A stretch of DNA of 64,000 nt from JAPHSX01 sp039714395 (GTDB taxonomy: Bacteria > Pseudomonadota > Gammaproteobacteria > Thiohalomonadales > Thiohalomonadaceae). The stretch covers positions 21,203 through 85,202 of the forward strand of contig JBDLJH010000014.1 of the NCBI GenBank assembly GCA_039714395.1, given 5' to 3'. Shown here one piece after another: positions 45,657 to 53,699 of this stretch (positions within the stretch are counted from its first letter, which is position 1; every line of letters starts with the position of its first letter). The notes under the pieces are model-generated. The model was not told where the DNA came from and searched no databases. It saw only the letters and a program-made list of their open reading frames with translations. The translations under genes and the position numbers were made by a program.

Positions 45657-46083
45657 CAGACAAAGGCTTTCTTCCCCTTTAATCTGCCTTCTATTTCAGG
45701 TCACTACAGGAGCAAGAATTGCCCCTAGACCACCACCCTACTTATCAGTTAACAACTCATCTGACCGAATATATTCTCCAGAAAACGGCGCGAAAAATAG
45801 TGATGAATATTAAAGGCTTTGTCGACATAAGCCTTACCCACCTTGCCATGTCTGGTGAAAATATCTATCCGTCCTCTCATACTTAATCTTTGTATAGAGG
45901 CTGTCACTATGACCTCAGCCAAGACTAGGTCATAGATAATCCAAGTAACTATACATCTTAATGTTCAGGAGGCCTTGGCAAAGCCTCAGAACAAGAATGT
46001 TCCCGTAGCTCTAGGCCCCTTCACCTTTATTACCCATAATCTAATTTTCATGCCGTATATATTGACTGACAAACTACCTGCTG
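45657..46083. other. Intergenic gap with small open frames on both strands
   Basis: This 427-base gap lies between convergent genes. The plus strand has a 55-codon TTG-start frame (45719-45886) with AGGAG six bases before it. The minus strand has a 43-codon frame (45749-45880) ending FGQMSC. Neither has a recognised product, and one may be a relic. No clear terminator was found. Confidence 0.45.
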
Positions 46084-47217
46084 TTAGTTGTGTGGACTGT
46101 TCGAAATCAGCCTGTTATAAACCACCTCAAGTTCATCATAATGGTGCTCTGTGGCGAACATTTCATCGGCCTTATCTGCTCCAGCTTTGGCCAATCGTTG
46201 TCGAAGACCAGGATCCTCATAAAGACGACGAATGGCACCGGCCAAGGCTTGACTATCATTAGGAGGAAACAGTAAGCCATTCTGGGCCTCATCAATGATT
46301 TCCAGTACACCACAGGCCGCCGTGCCAATTACAGGGATACCGGCACGCATCGCTTCAATTAGTACAAGACCAAAGGTTTCACACTCTGTTGCTAACAACG
46401 CGACCTCAAATGACGCCGCCATGTGACTAGGAGACTTATGGGGGCCAGCAAACTTTACCGTTCCAGCCAGAGCAGAGTTTTGTACACGATCCTTTAATCC
46501 TTGCAAATAGCCATCATCCATCGCTGGGCCAACAAAAAGGGCACAAACGACGATACCCTGTTGATGCAATCTTTCCATCGCCTCGATCAAAAGATGCTGC
46601 CCCTTACACTCCTCTATACGACCTACCATGAAGATAACGAAGTCATCCTCAGAAAAACCGTACTTCTTGCGCAGGTAGGTACGCTGCTCTGTACTCATCT
46701 CGGGTGGGGCATCAACACCATAATATAGACGTTCAATATTCTCTGCCGGCATCGGCAGAAATTTCACCATCAACTCACGCAGCTCATCAGTAATCGTCAA
46801 GATGCGGTCCACATGACGATAGAGCCAACGGTGAAATAAATCGTGTTTCGAACGTGTAATCATCATCTGGCGTGTATAGATCAACTTAATGGGGCGTTTA
46901 GCAAACTGTTTTGCTAGCACTGCAAGGTTAAGATCCTTGGCCCAATGCATGTGAACAATATCAACCTGCTCTTGATCAATAATTCGCGCCAGGCGGCGTG
47001 CCGCAATAAATGGAAATAGTTTGCTGAGCTTCGTCAGTACATAATAGTCGGCATTGCACTCATCCATTCTCGATGACAACATGGTGTCAGCACGCACTAC
47101 TGTGACACAATGATGAGCACGCTTTAACAATTGCTGTACCGTACGAAAAACATAAAGCTCCAGACCGCCCAACCCATCTGAAAGGCAAAGCTGTAAAATC
47201 TTAGGTTCTCCGCCCAT
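46084..47217 (-). CDS. GT4 glycosyltransferase
   Basis: The 377-residue GT-B enzyme has GGLELYVFRTVQQL at the start, IYTRQMM, VGRIEECKGQHLLIEA for the donor domain and the ATECETFGLVLIEAMRAG EX7E-type motif. It is the last gene of the leftward LPS operon. The ATG at 47217 overlaps the stop of the previous gene (TGATG) and has AGGAGC upstream. The sugar is not known. Confidence 0.9.
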   Translation of the reverse strand: MGGEPKILQLCLSDGLGGLELYVFRTVQQLLKRAHHCVTVVRADTMLSSRMDECNADYYVLTKLSKLFPFIAARRLARIIDQEQVDIVHMHWAKDLNLAVLAKQFAKRPIKLIYTRQMMITRSKHDLFHRWLYRHVDRILTITDELRELMVKFLPMPAENIERLYYGVDAPPEMSTEQRTYLRKKYGFSEDDFVIFMVGRIEECKGQHLLIEAMERLHQQGIVVCALFVGPAMDDGYLQGLKDRVQNSALAGTVKFAGPHKSPSHMAASFEVALLATECETFGLVLIEAMRAGIPVIGTAACGVLEIIDEAQNGLLFPPNDSQALAGAIRRLYEDPGLRQRLAKAGADKADEMFATEHHYDELEVVYNRLISNSPHN

Positions 47218-47981
47218 CAATTGCTCCTGGAACCTTGTCGGCGGATAAATATCACCTTACTGTATTTTACAAATACATGTGCAAAGGAGAGCATTGATAC
47301 AACCAGACCGGCGAAACCATCCATAAAACCACGTCGCAAAAAATAGAGGCGAAAGAATGTCCAGGCTCCATGAGTAAAGGGGGCGAGAAGAGTGACAGAT
47401 TTGTTTTTCTTTATAATTTCACGAGCACCAATTTCTGTGAAATTATCGATCGTTTTCAAATGAGCTGAAATAGAGTCAAATGAGTAATGTTCCATATCAC
47501 CTGCCAAATCAACAATATCATTCCCATCAACCTCAATGCGGTCATGAGGATTAATGCCACCCCATCTTGCACTGTTTTTGTTAAACAGCCGAATCTTTCT
47601 ATCCGGATACCAACAGTAATTTAACCAGCGATAAACATAAAATGTTTTACGGGCCATCCGGTAGGCATCATGTTCATCCAGTCCATCCTTAATCGCCAAA
47701 ATGGACTGCTGCAATTCAGGCGTCAACCGTTCATCACAATCCAGACTCAGTATCCAGTCGTGCTGTGCCTTGGAGACTGCAAGATTTTTCTGTTCAACAT
47801 GCCCCAAAAATTCCTGGTGAAATATTTTATCGGTATATTTACCCGCCAGTTCAACCGTCATGTCACTACTCAGTGAATCGACAACAATAATCTCATCGGC
47901 TACCCGTAACAGGCTTTCGATACAGGCCTCGATCTTTTTCTCTTCGTTAAACGAAATAATGCAAGCACTAATACGGGCCAC
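47217..47981 (-). CDS. GT2 glycosyltransferase, WaaE-like
   Basis: The 254-residue protein resembles LPS-core beta-glucosyltransferases of the WaaE/KdtX group: ISACIISFNEEKKIEACI, VVDSLSSD, LSLDCDERL, and WYPDRKIRLFNK. A C-terminal hydrophobic stretch (GFAGLVVSMLSFAHVFV) may anchor it. It starts with GTG preceded by AAAGGAA, overlapping the waaF stop by one base. It likely extends the first heptose. Confidence 0.87.
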   Translation of the reverse strand: MARISACIISFNEEKKIEACIESLLRVADEIIVVDSLSSDMTVELAGKYTDKIFHQEFLGHVEQKNLAVSKAQHDWILSLDCDERLTPELQQSILAIKDGLDEHDAYRMARKTFYVYRWLNYCWYPDRKIRLFNKNSARWGGINPHDRIEVDGNDIVDLAGDMEHYSFDSISAHLKTIDNFTEIGAREIIKKNKSVTLLAPFTHGAWTFFRLYFLRRGFMDGFAGLVVSMLSFAHVFVKYSKVIFIRRQGSRSN

Positions 47982-49021
47982 TAGCTATTTCCTTTTATCT
48001 GCATCTGTTTTGAAATGGTCGCATAAACCTGTTCTGGCAGTATCTCGCGCAGGCAGCGGTAATGCCCGTAGGGGCACTGGCGTTTAAAGCAGGGACTGCA
48101 ATCAAGATTATGGTAAACTACGGCTGCCCCTTTGCTCAGGGGTGGGGTGTAGTCAGGCGTAGAAGAGCCGTAGATACCAACCACCGGAATATCAACTGCG
48201 GCGGCCACGTGCATCAATCCAGAGTCGTTGCTGACGGCGATAGCGCAAAGGCTGAGCAGGTCCACCGCATCAACCAGTTCGGTTCGACCGCACAGGTTAA
48301 CCATCCCCTCAGGCTCACCCGCCAGTTGGATGATCTGCTGCGCATTGGTGTGATCCTTTTGCGAGCCTAGAATCCATACCTGGTGGCCCACCTCACGAAG
48401 ACGTTGCGCCAGCTCCACCCAATATTCGATAGGCCACTGTTTGGCCGGGCCGTACTCCGCTCCGGGAAGTAACGCGACAGCCCCCTCGCTACCCAGCGAC
48501 AGTCTCTCTAGTAGCTGTGAAATATTTCCCCTGTCAGTAGTCAATTTGGGAGTCGGGATCGTTGCCGGAGGTAATGACTCTGCGGACTTCATTCCCAGCG
48601 CAAGATAACGCTCAACCGTTTTGCTCAAAATCACCTTATCTAGCGAGCGCATATCATTGATCAAACCAAAACGCATCTCACCACGATAACCACTGCGTTG
48701 TTTTGCCTTGGCAAAAAAAGGAATGAGTGCCGCTTTCAGAGAACGGGGGATCACAATCGCTCGATCATAGTGTTCTGAACGTAGCTGTTTGCCCAAGCGA
48801 TAGCGACTGGCAAGACCGAACTCACCATGCCCCAGTGGCACCTCGATACCCTTGCGTACCTCTGGCATGCGCGCCAGCAACGGCAGTGACCAGGCAGGGG
48901 CAAGCACATCGATAATACAATCCGGTTCGCGCTGTTTGAGTAATTTATAGAGGGCCTGCGCCATCACCATATCGCCCACCCAGGCGGGACCCACAATAAG
49001 GATGCGAGAGGCGACAGCCAT
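47981..49021 (-). CDS. waaF: Heptosyltransferase II WaaF
   Basis: WaaF adds the second heptose of the inner core from ADP-heptose. The 346-residue GT9 protein has ILIVGPAWVGDMVMAQ, the full-length WaaF blocks LLPGAEYGPAKQWP and SNDSGLMHVAAA, and a Cys-rich late segment (CSPCFKRQCPYGHYRC) also seen in WaaF. The gene lies two bases after the aldo/keto reductase stop. Confidence 0.94.
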   Translation of the reverse strand: MAVASRILIVGPAWVGDMVMAQALYKLLKQREPDCIIDVLAPAWSLPLLARMPEVRKGIEVPLGHGEFGLASRYRLGKQLRSEHYDRAIVIPRSLKAALIPFFAKAKQRSGYRGEMRFGLINDMRSLDKVILSKTVERYLALGMKSAESLPPATIPTPKLTTDRGNISQLLERLSLGSEGAVALLPGAEYGPAKQWPIEYWVELAQRLREVGHQVWILGSQKDHTNAQQIIQLAGEPEGMVNLCGRTELVDAVDLLSLCAIAVSNDSGLMHVAAAVDIPVVGIYGSSTPDYTPPLSKGAAVVYHNLDCSPCFKRQCPYGHYRCLREILPEQVYATISKQMQIKGNS

Positions 49022-49023
49022 AA

Positions 49024-49809
49024 TTAACCCCGCAGTACCCGCTCGGTAATCGCGACATTTTCACGCAGGTGTTTGGGATTGATGGTACCGACTACCACAC
49101 TGTGCACGGCAGGCTGGGCAAAGACGAAACGCAGTGCCGCCTCGACCCCGCCACCACCGGCAGCGCTATCGGCATGGCCACTCTGCAGCCCCTTCTTTAT
49201 CACGACCCCCTTATTAAGTTCCGCGGCACGCTCCAGTACCGGTAACTCATCGGTGTAGATCGGATTGTAGGTGGCCATCACTACATCCATATTCTCCACA
49301 CACCACAGACCACCCTCGACGGTCTTGGTCGACATACCGACCGCTTTGATCTTTCCTTCATGCTGCAGTTCTAACAGGGTGTCACAGACCGCCTCATTTT
49401 CGATAACTGTCATATCGTCGCCGTGGGAGTGAACCAGGATCATATCGATGGTGTCACGCCCCAAACGCTTCAACGAGCGCTCGACGCTCATCCGGGTATA
49501 CTCGGCAGAAAAGTCAAAACTCGATTCACCATTTTCAAAGATCTCGCCAACCTTACCAACGATCACCCAGTCGTTTTTATGTGGCAGCAATTGACCCAGC
49601 CGCTCCTCGGAGTTGCCATAAGCTGGGGCGGTATCAAGGGTATTAATTCCCAGCTCCCAGGCCAGGTCAAATAGTTCGCGCACCTCTTTGTCAGAGGGAA
49701 TACTAAAACCAGTTGGATATTTAACCTGCTGGTCGCGACCGATCTTTACCGTGCCCAGCCCCAATGGGCTGACCTTGATACCCGTTGAACCCAGCTCTCT
49801 CAACTCCAC
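49024..49809 (-). CDS. Aldo/keto reductase in the heptose operon
   Basis: The 261-residue protein has an AKR TIM-barrel with LGLGTVKIG, the DTAPAYGNSE block carrying catalytic Asp and Tyr, the catalytic Lys in VGKVG, the VHSHG motif and a late GT-x-NPKHL NADPH site. The GTG at 49809 has GGAGGAAG four bases upstream. The substrate is unknown. It is between waaF and an FAD oxidoreductase, overlapping the latter by ten bases, an unusual place for a redox enzyme. Confidence 0.85.
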   Translation of the reverse strand: MELRELGSTGIKVSPLGLGTVKIGRDQQVKYPTGFSIPSDKEVRELFDLAWELGINTLDTAPAYGNSEERLGQLLPHKNDWVIVGKVGEIFENGESSFDFSAEYTRMSVERSLKRLGRDTIDMILVHSHGDDMTVIENEAVCDTLLELQHEGKIKAVGMSTKTVEGGLWCVENMDVVMATYNPIYTDELPVLERAAELNKGVVIKKGLQSGHADSAAGGGGVEAALRFVFAQPAVHSVVVGTINPKHLRENVAITERVLRG

Positions 49810-50981
49810 TTTTCTTCCTCCTGCCACGGCAACACAGCACATTCCGCATGCGGCCAATCGATGGTCTCAGTAGATCCACTCGGTTCCACATCAGTGAGCA
49901 AACTTTCTATCTCATCGGCAAGGCGCGGTGCCAATGCCAATTTGGTCGGCCAGGCGGTAATGACCCCGTCCTGCTCATCCACAAAGATATCATCAGGACG
50001 TGAGCCGTCGGCCTTCTTCACCTCGGCACGATCAATATTCAGAGTACCCCATTCACAGGCAGTAAAATCTATCCACGGAAAGAGAGCGACAAGCTCATCA
50101 CAGGCGGCGGAAATTTGATCTTCACGACTGCGCCCCACGCCCTCCTCGGCGGGTTGCCCACCGATATACCAGACGGTATTTCCCTCGGCATCAAAATGGC
50201 TGGTGATAGTGATCCGTGGTAAGGCGTTGGCACCAAGACAATGAGCATAAACTCCTGCCGGCAACGCCTTGCCACGCAGCATCACCATCTGTAACGGACG
50301 GCGCTGCATCTTTGGTGCCTCTCGACCCAGCCGCTGCAGTAGTGCCTCGTTGCCAGCACCGGCACTTAATACCAGACGTTGTGCCTCAATGACACGGCCT
50401 TCGCTCAATTCAATACGGGTAGGGTTGGCCGGGTCGAGCTTCAAGCCGTCGGCACGAAAGATAAAATTGCGATAAGGGGCCGCCAGTGTCTCTATTAGCG
50501 AAGCGGTATCGAGCACAGGCTCATCAAGGCGATAGACCTGCCCCTTGAACATGGGATCACGAAACAGCTCTGGCCTGGCCTCCCCCTCCAGTGACCGGGT
50601 GCGCGAACGCATCAGCTTACTGGCAAAGAAACCGGCCAGGCGTGAGGTAAGACTGGTGGTCGACCACATATATTGATGGTCCGACATCAATTTTACCGTA
50701 GAGAGATCCAGTTCACCCTTGCCTTCAAGACAGGCGCGCCAGCGAGCAGGCATCTCGACGATGGCCTCCGATGATCCGGTGAGTTTGCCGGTAAGGGCGT
50801 ATTTGGTACCACCGTGAATGATCCCCTGGGCGTAGCAGGTCTGTCCTGCACCGAGACGATCGGCCTCCAGCAAAATAGCGTGGTAACCGGCCTTGCGCAG
50901 CCGCCCCAACAACCATAGCCCGGCGACACCGCCGCCGAAGATAGCTACATCAACCGCAACGCTTTGCGCCTGCTCACCCAT
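49800..50981 (-). CDS. FAD-dependent oxidoreductase (DAO family) in the heptose operon
   Basis: The 393-residue enzyme starts with a dinucleotide-binding FGGGVAGLWLLGRL, LLEADRLGAGQT, and has the GIIHGGTKYA block and the later LSAGAGNEAL. It matches the glycine oxidase/DAO-type flavoprotein family. Its substrate is not known. The ATG at 50981 is five bases past the hldE stop; a longer frame into hldE is unlikely. No cofactor-domain loss is seen. Confidence 0.83.
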   Translation of the reverse strand: MGEQAQSVAVDVAIFGGGVAGLWLLGRLRKAGYHAILLEADRLGAGQTCYAQGIIHGGTKYALTGKLTGSSEAIVEMPARWRACLEGKGELDLSTVKLMSDHQYMWSTTSLTSRLAGFFASKLMRSRTRSLEGEARPELFRDPMFKGQVYRLDEPVLDTASLIETLAAPYRNFIFRADGLKLDPANPTRIELSEGRVIEAQRLVLSAGAGNEALLQRLGREAPKMQRRPLQMVMLRGKALPAGVYAHCLGANALPRITITSHFDAEGNTVWYIGGQPAEEGVGRSREDQISAACDELVALFPWIDFTACEWGTLNIDRAEVKKADGSRPDDIFVDEQDGVITAWPTKLALAPRLADEIESLLTDVEPSGSTETIDWPHAECAVLPWQEEEKWS

Positions 50982-50986
50982 CTCTG

Positions 50987-52423
50987 TTACTTTTTTTCCG
51001 AGGCTCGAATGGCACCGATGATGCTGGTAGTAGAGCAGCCATCGACAAAACTCATTACCATCACCTGGCCACCAGCGGCACGCACACAATCACCACCGGG
51101 GATGTTATCGGGATCGTTATCGCCACCCTTCACCAAAATATTAGGTACGGTGCCGCAAATAAGGCGGGTCGGGGTGTCATCATCGAAGCCGACCACCCAG
51201 TCGACACAGTCGAGGGCCGCGAGCACGCGCATGCGCTTGGCCTGGGTATTGACCGGACGTTCCTCGCCCTTGAGGCGCTTGACCGAGGCGTCGTCATTAA
51301 CCGCAACAATAAGGCGATCACCAAGCTGTGCCGCCTCCTCAAGATAGGTAACGTGACCGGCGTGAAGGATATCGAAACAACCGTTGGTCATCACCACGGT
51401 CTCGCCGTGGGCCTTGGCCTCCTGCACCAGGGCGATCAGCTTATCTTCACCGACCATGCCCTGCTCCATTTCATCCTGATCGCGCATCGCGCGGCGAAGC
51501 TCTGGCACCGAGACACTAGCGGTACCAAGCTTGCCCACCACCACACCAGCAGCAAGGTTGGCCAATACCGTCGCCTCACGTAATGAGTTGCCTGCGGCGA
51601 GGGAGGCGGCCAGCACCGACACCACGGTATCACCGGCACCGGTCACATCGTAGACCTCTCGTGCCTTGGTCGGAATATGTAACGGCTCTTCACCCTTTTG
51701 CAGCAGGGTCATCCCCTTTTCACTGCGAGTGATCAGTAGCGCCTCGAGTTCCAGTTCATCACGTAGTGTCTCACCCTTACTTACCACCTCAGTATCATCG
51801 GCACAGTGGCCAACTACCTCCTCAAACTCATGCATATTGGGGGTGATCACTGTGGCACCACGATAGGGAGAGAAGTCACTTCCCTTGGGGTCAATCACCA
51901 CCGACTTGCCCGCAGCACGAGCGATTTCGACCATTTTGGTCGCCTCGCGCAGGGTTCCCTTACTGTAATCGGAGAGCACCACCACCCCGGCATCCCCGAC
52001 ATTGTCCTTAAACTGGCTTAACAGGCCGGAACTATCACAACCGGGAAAACCATCCTCAAAGTCGAGACGGATCAGCTGTTGGTGACGGCTCAGTACACGC
52101 AACTTGGTTACTGTAGGGAAGCCTTCCAGACGCTCAAAGTGACACTCCACCCCGGCATTGAGCAGGGTACGGGCCAGCGCATCGGCGGCCTCATCGCGGC
52201 CGGTGAGTCCCAGCACTGAACCCCGGCCACCCAGCGCGGCAACATTCAACGCCACGTTACCGGCACCACCAGCACGCTCCTCAATATCGTCAACCTTAAC
52301 CACCGGCACCGGGGCCTCAGGGGAGATGCGTGAGGTATCACCGTGCCAGTAACGATCGAGCATCAGATCACCGACAACTAGTACGGAGGCGCTCTCAAAT
52401 TCAGGGAGTTGACTAATCTTCAT
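50987..52423 (-). CDS. hldE: Bifunctional heptose-7-P kinase / heptose-1-P adenylyltransferase HldE
   Basis: The 478-residue protein fuses a ribokinase-type heptose 7-phosphate kinase (DLMLDRYWHG; DVTGAGDTVVS catalytic) to an adenylyltransferase (TNGCFDILHAGH). It makes ADP-glycero-manno-heptose precursors for the GT9 enzymes nearby. The fused form is the E. coli type. It heads the LPS half of the leftward operon and is followed closely by the FAD oxidoreductase. Confidence 0.96.
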   Translation of the reverse strand: MKISQLPEFESASVLVVGDLMLDRYWHGDTSRISPEAPVPVVKVDDIEERAGGAGNVALNVAALGGRGSVLGLTGRDEAADALARTLLNAGVECHFERLEGFPTVTKLRVLSRHQQLIRLDFEDGFPGCDSSGLLSQFKDNVGDAGVVVLSDYSKGTLREATKMVEIARAAGKSVVIDPKGSDFSPYRGATVITPNMHEFEEVVGHCADDTEVVSKGETLRDELELEALLITRSEKGMTLLQKGEEPLHIPTKAREVYDVTGAGDTVVSVLAASLAAGNSLREATVLANLAAGVVVGKLGTASVSVPELRRAMRDQDEMEQGMVGEDKLIALVQEAKAHGETVVMTNGCFDILHAGHVTYLEEAAQLGDRLIVAVNDDASVKRLKGEERPVNTQAKRMRVLAALDCVDWVVGFDDDTPTRLICGTVPNILVKGGDNDPDNIPGGDCVRAAGGQVMVMSFVDGCSTTSIIGAIRASEKK

Positions 52424-52491
52424 CGAAAATATTCTGTCTTCGCGGGTAAATAGAAATGGCTGCCAGTATGAGAAAAGGGGCTCCAGGCCCC

Positions 52492-52695
52492 TTACTCTTT
52501 AAGCGTATACTCGGCACTACAGTAAGGGCAGCGTGCCTGCCCCTCCTTCTTAACGTCGAGAAAGACACGCGGGTGAGAACTCCACGCCGCTGTACCGGGC
52601 ATCGGGCAGTGCAGGGGCAGATCGGCTTCAGTCACCTCGTAGCGGCGTACCGTATTCCCCTGTTTCTGTTTCTGTTGCTCGTGCTGACGAACCAT
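52492..52695 (-). CDS. CHCC zinc-finger protein
   Basis: The 67-residue protein has the zf-CHCC pattern: LHCPMPG, SSHPRVFLD, and CPYCSAEY. The set of three Cys plus His should bind one zinc. Homologues often sit next to ilvE as here; the related mitochondrial protein is a complex I subunit, but a role is unproven in this setting. GGGGGGAG precedes the ATG. Confidence 0.85.
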   Translation of the reverse strand: MVRQHEQQKQKQGNTVRRYEVTEADLPLHCPMPGTAAWSSHPRVFLDVKKEGQARCPYCSAEYTLKE

Positions 52696-52719
52696 GCTCC
52701 CCCCTTATCTATTACCCTG

Positions 52720-53643
52720 TTATTTAACCAGCGTCTGCCATTCCAGATGCACGCTACGGCGCCCGTGCACCTGGTCGAAGTACATGCTCTGCAACTTCTC
52801 GGTGATCGGTCCACGTTTGCCGATACCAATCTTGCGATTATCAACCTCGCGGATCGGCGTCACCTCGGCAGCCGTGCCGGTGAAGAATGCCTCATCAGCC
52901 ACATAGACTTCATCACGGGTGATACGCTTCTCTTTCACTGGCACACCGATCTCCTCGGCCATCTGGAAGATGGTGTTACGGGTGATACCGTCTAACGCCG
53001 AGGTGAGATCAGGGGTGTAGATCACGCCATCACGTACCAGGAAGATATTCTCGCCTGAACCCTCGGTAACATAGCCTTCATTATCCAGCAGCATCGCCTC
53101 GTCGCAACCGCAGGCCAGTGCCTCCTGCAGCGCCAGCATCGAGTTCATGTAGTTGCCATTGGCCTTGGCCTTACACATGGTGATGTTGACGTGGTGACGG
53201 GTGTAAGAAGAGGTACGGATGCGGATCCCCTTCTCCATTCCCTCGGCACCGAGATAAGCACCCCAGCTCCAGGCAGCAACCATAACGTGGGCCTTCAGGT
53301 TATCGGCGCGCAGCCCCATCCCCTCTGATCCATAAAACACCATGGGTCGAATATAGGCCGACTCCAGATTGTTCTCAGCAACCGACGCCTTCGTCGCCGC
53401 GTTGATAGTCTCCTTATCGAAGGGCATCGGCATATTCATGATGTGGGCCGAACGGAACAGACGATCGGTGTGCTCCTGCAGACGGAAGATCGCTGCCCCA
53501 TTGTCGGTCTTGTAGGCGCGTACACCCTCGAATACACCCATGCCGTAATGCAGAGTGTGGGTCAGTACGTGGGTCTTGGCCTCACGCCAGGGAACCATCT
53601 CGCCATCCAGCCAGATGACGCCATCGCGGTCATCCATCGTCAT
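52720..53643 (-). CDS. ilvE: Branched-chain amino acid aminotransferase
   Basis: IlvE makes leucine, isoleucine and valine from their keto acids with glutamate. The 307-residue fold-type IV PLP enzyme has the Schiff-base Lys160 in KAKANGNYMNS, the LHYGMGVFEGVRAY start and the EGSGENIFLV block. GGAGAG precedes the ATG. It is first of the leftward operon, followed by the zinc-finger gene after 24 bases. Confidence 0.96.
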   Translation of the reverse strand: MTMDDRDGVIWLDGEMVPWREAKTHVLTHTLHYGMGVFEGVRAYKTDNGAAIFRLQEHTDRLFRSAHIMNMPMPFDKETINAATKASVAENNLESAYIRPMVFYGSEGMGLRADNLKAHVMVAAWSWGAYLGAEGMEKGIRIRTSSYTRHHVNITMCKAKANGNYMNSMLALQEALACGCDEAMLLDNEGYVTEGSGENIFLVRDGVIYTPDLTSALDGITRNTIFQMAEEIGVPVKEKRITRDEVYVADEAFFTGTAAEVTPIREVDNRKIGIGKRGPITEKLQSMYFDQVHGRRSVHLEWQTLVK

Positions 53644-53699
53644 TGAATTCTCTCCTCAAACATACAAATTGAGCGCCCCCGAGGCGGCACCGCAAAAAT

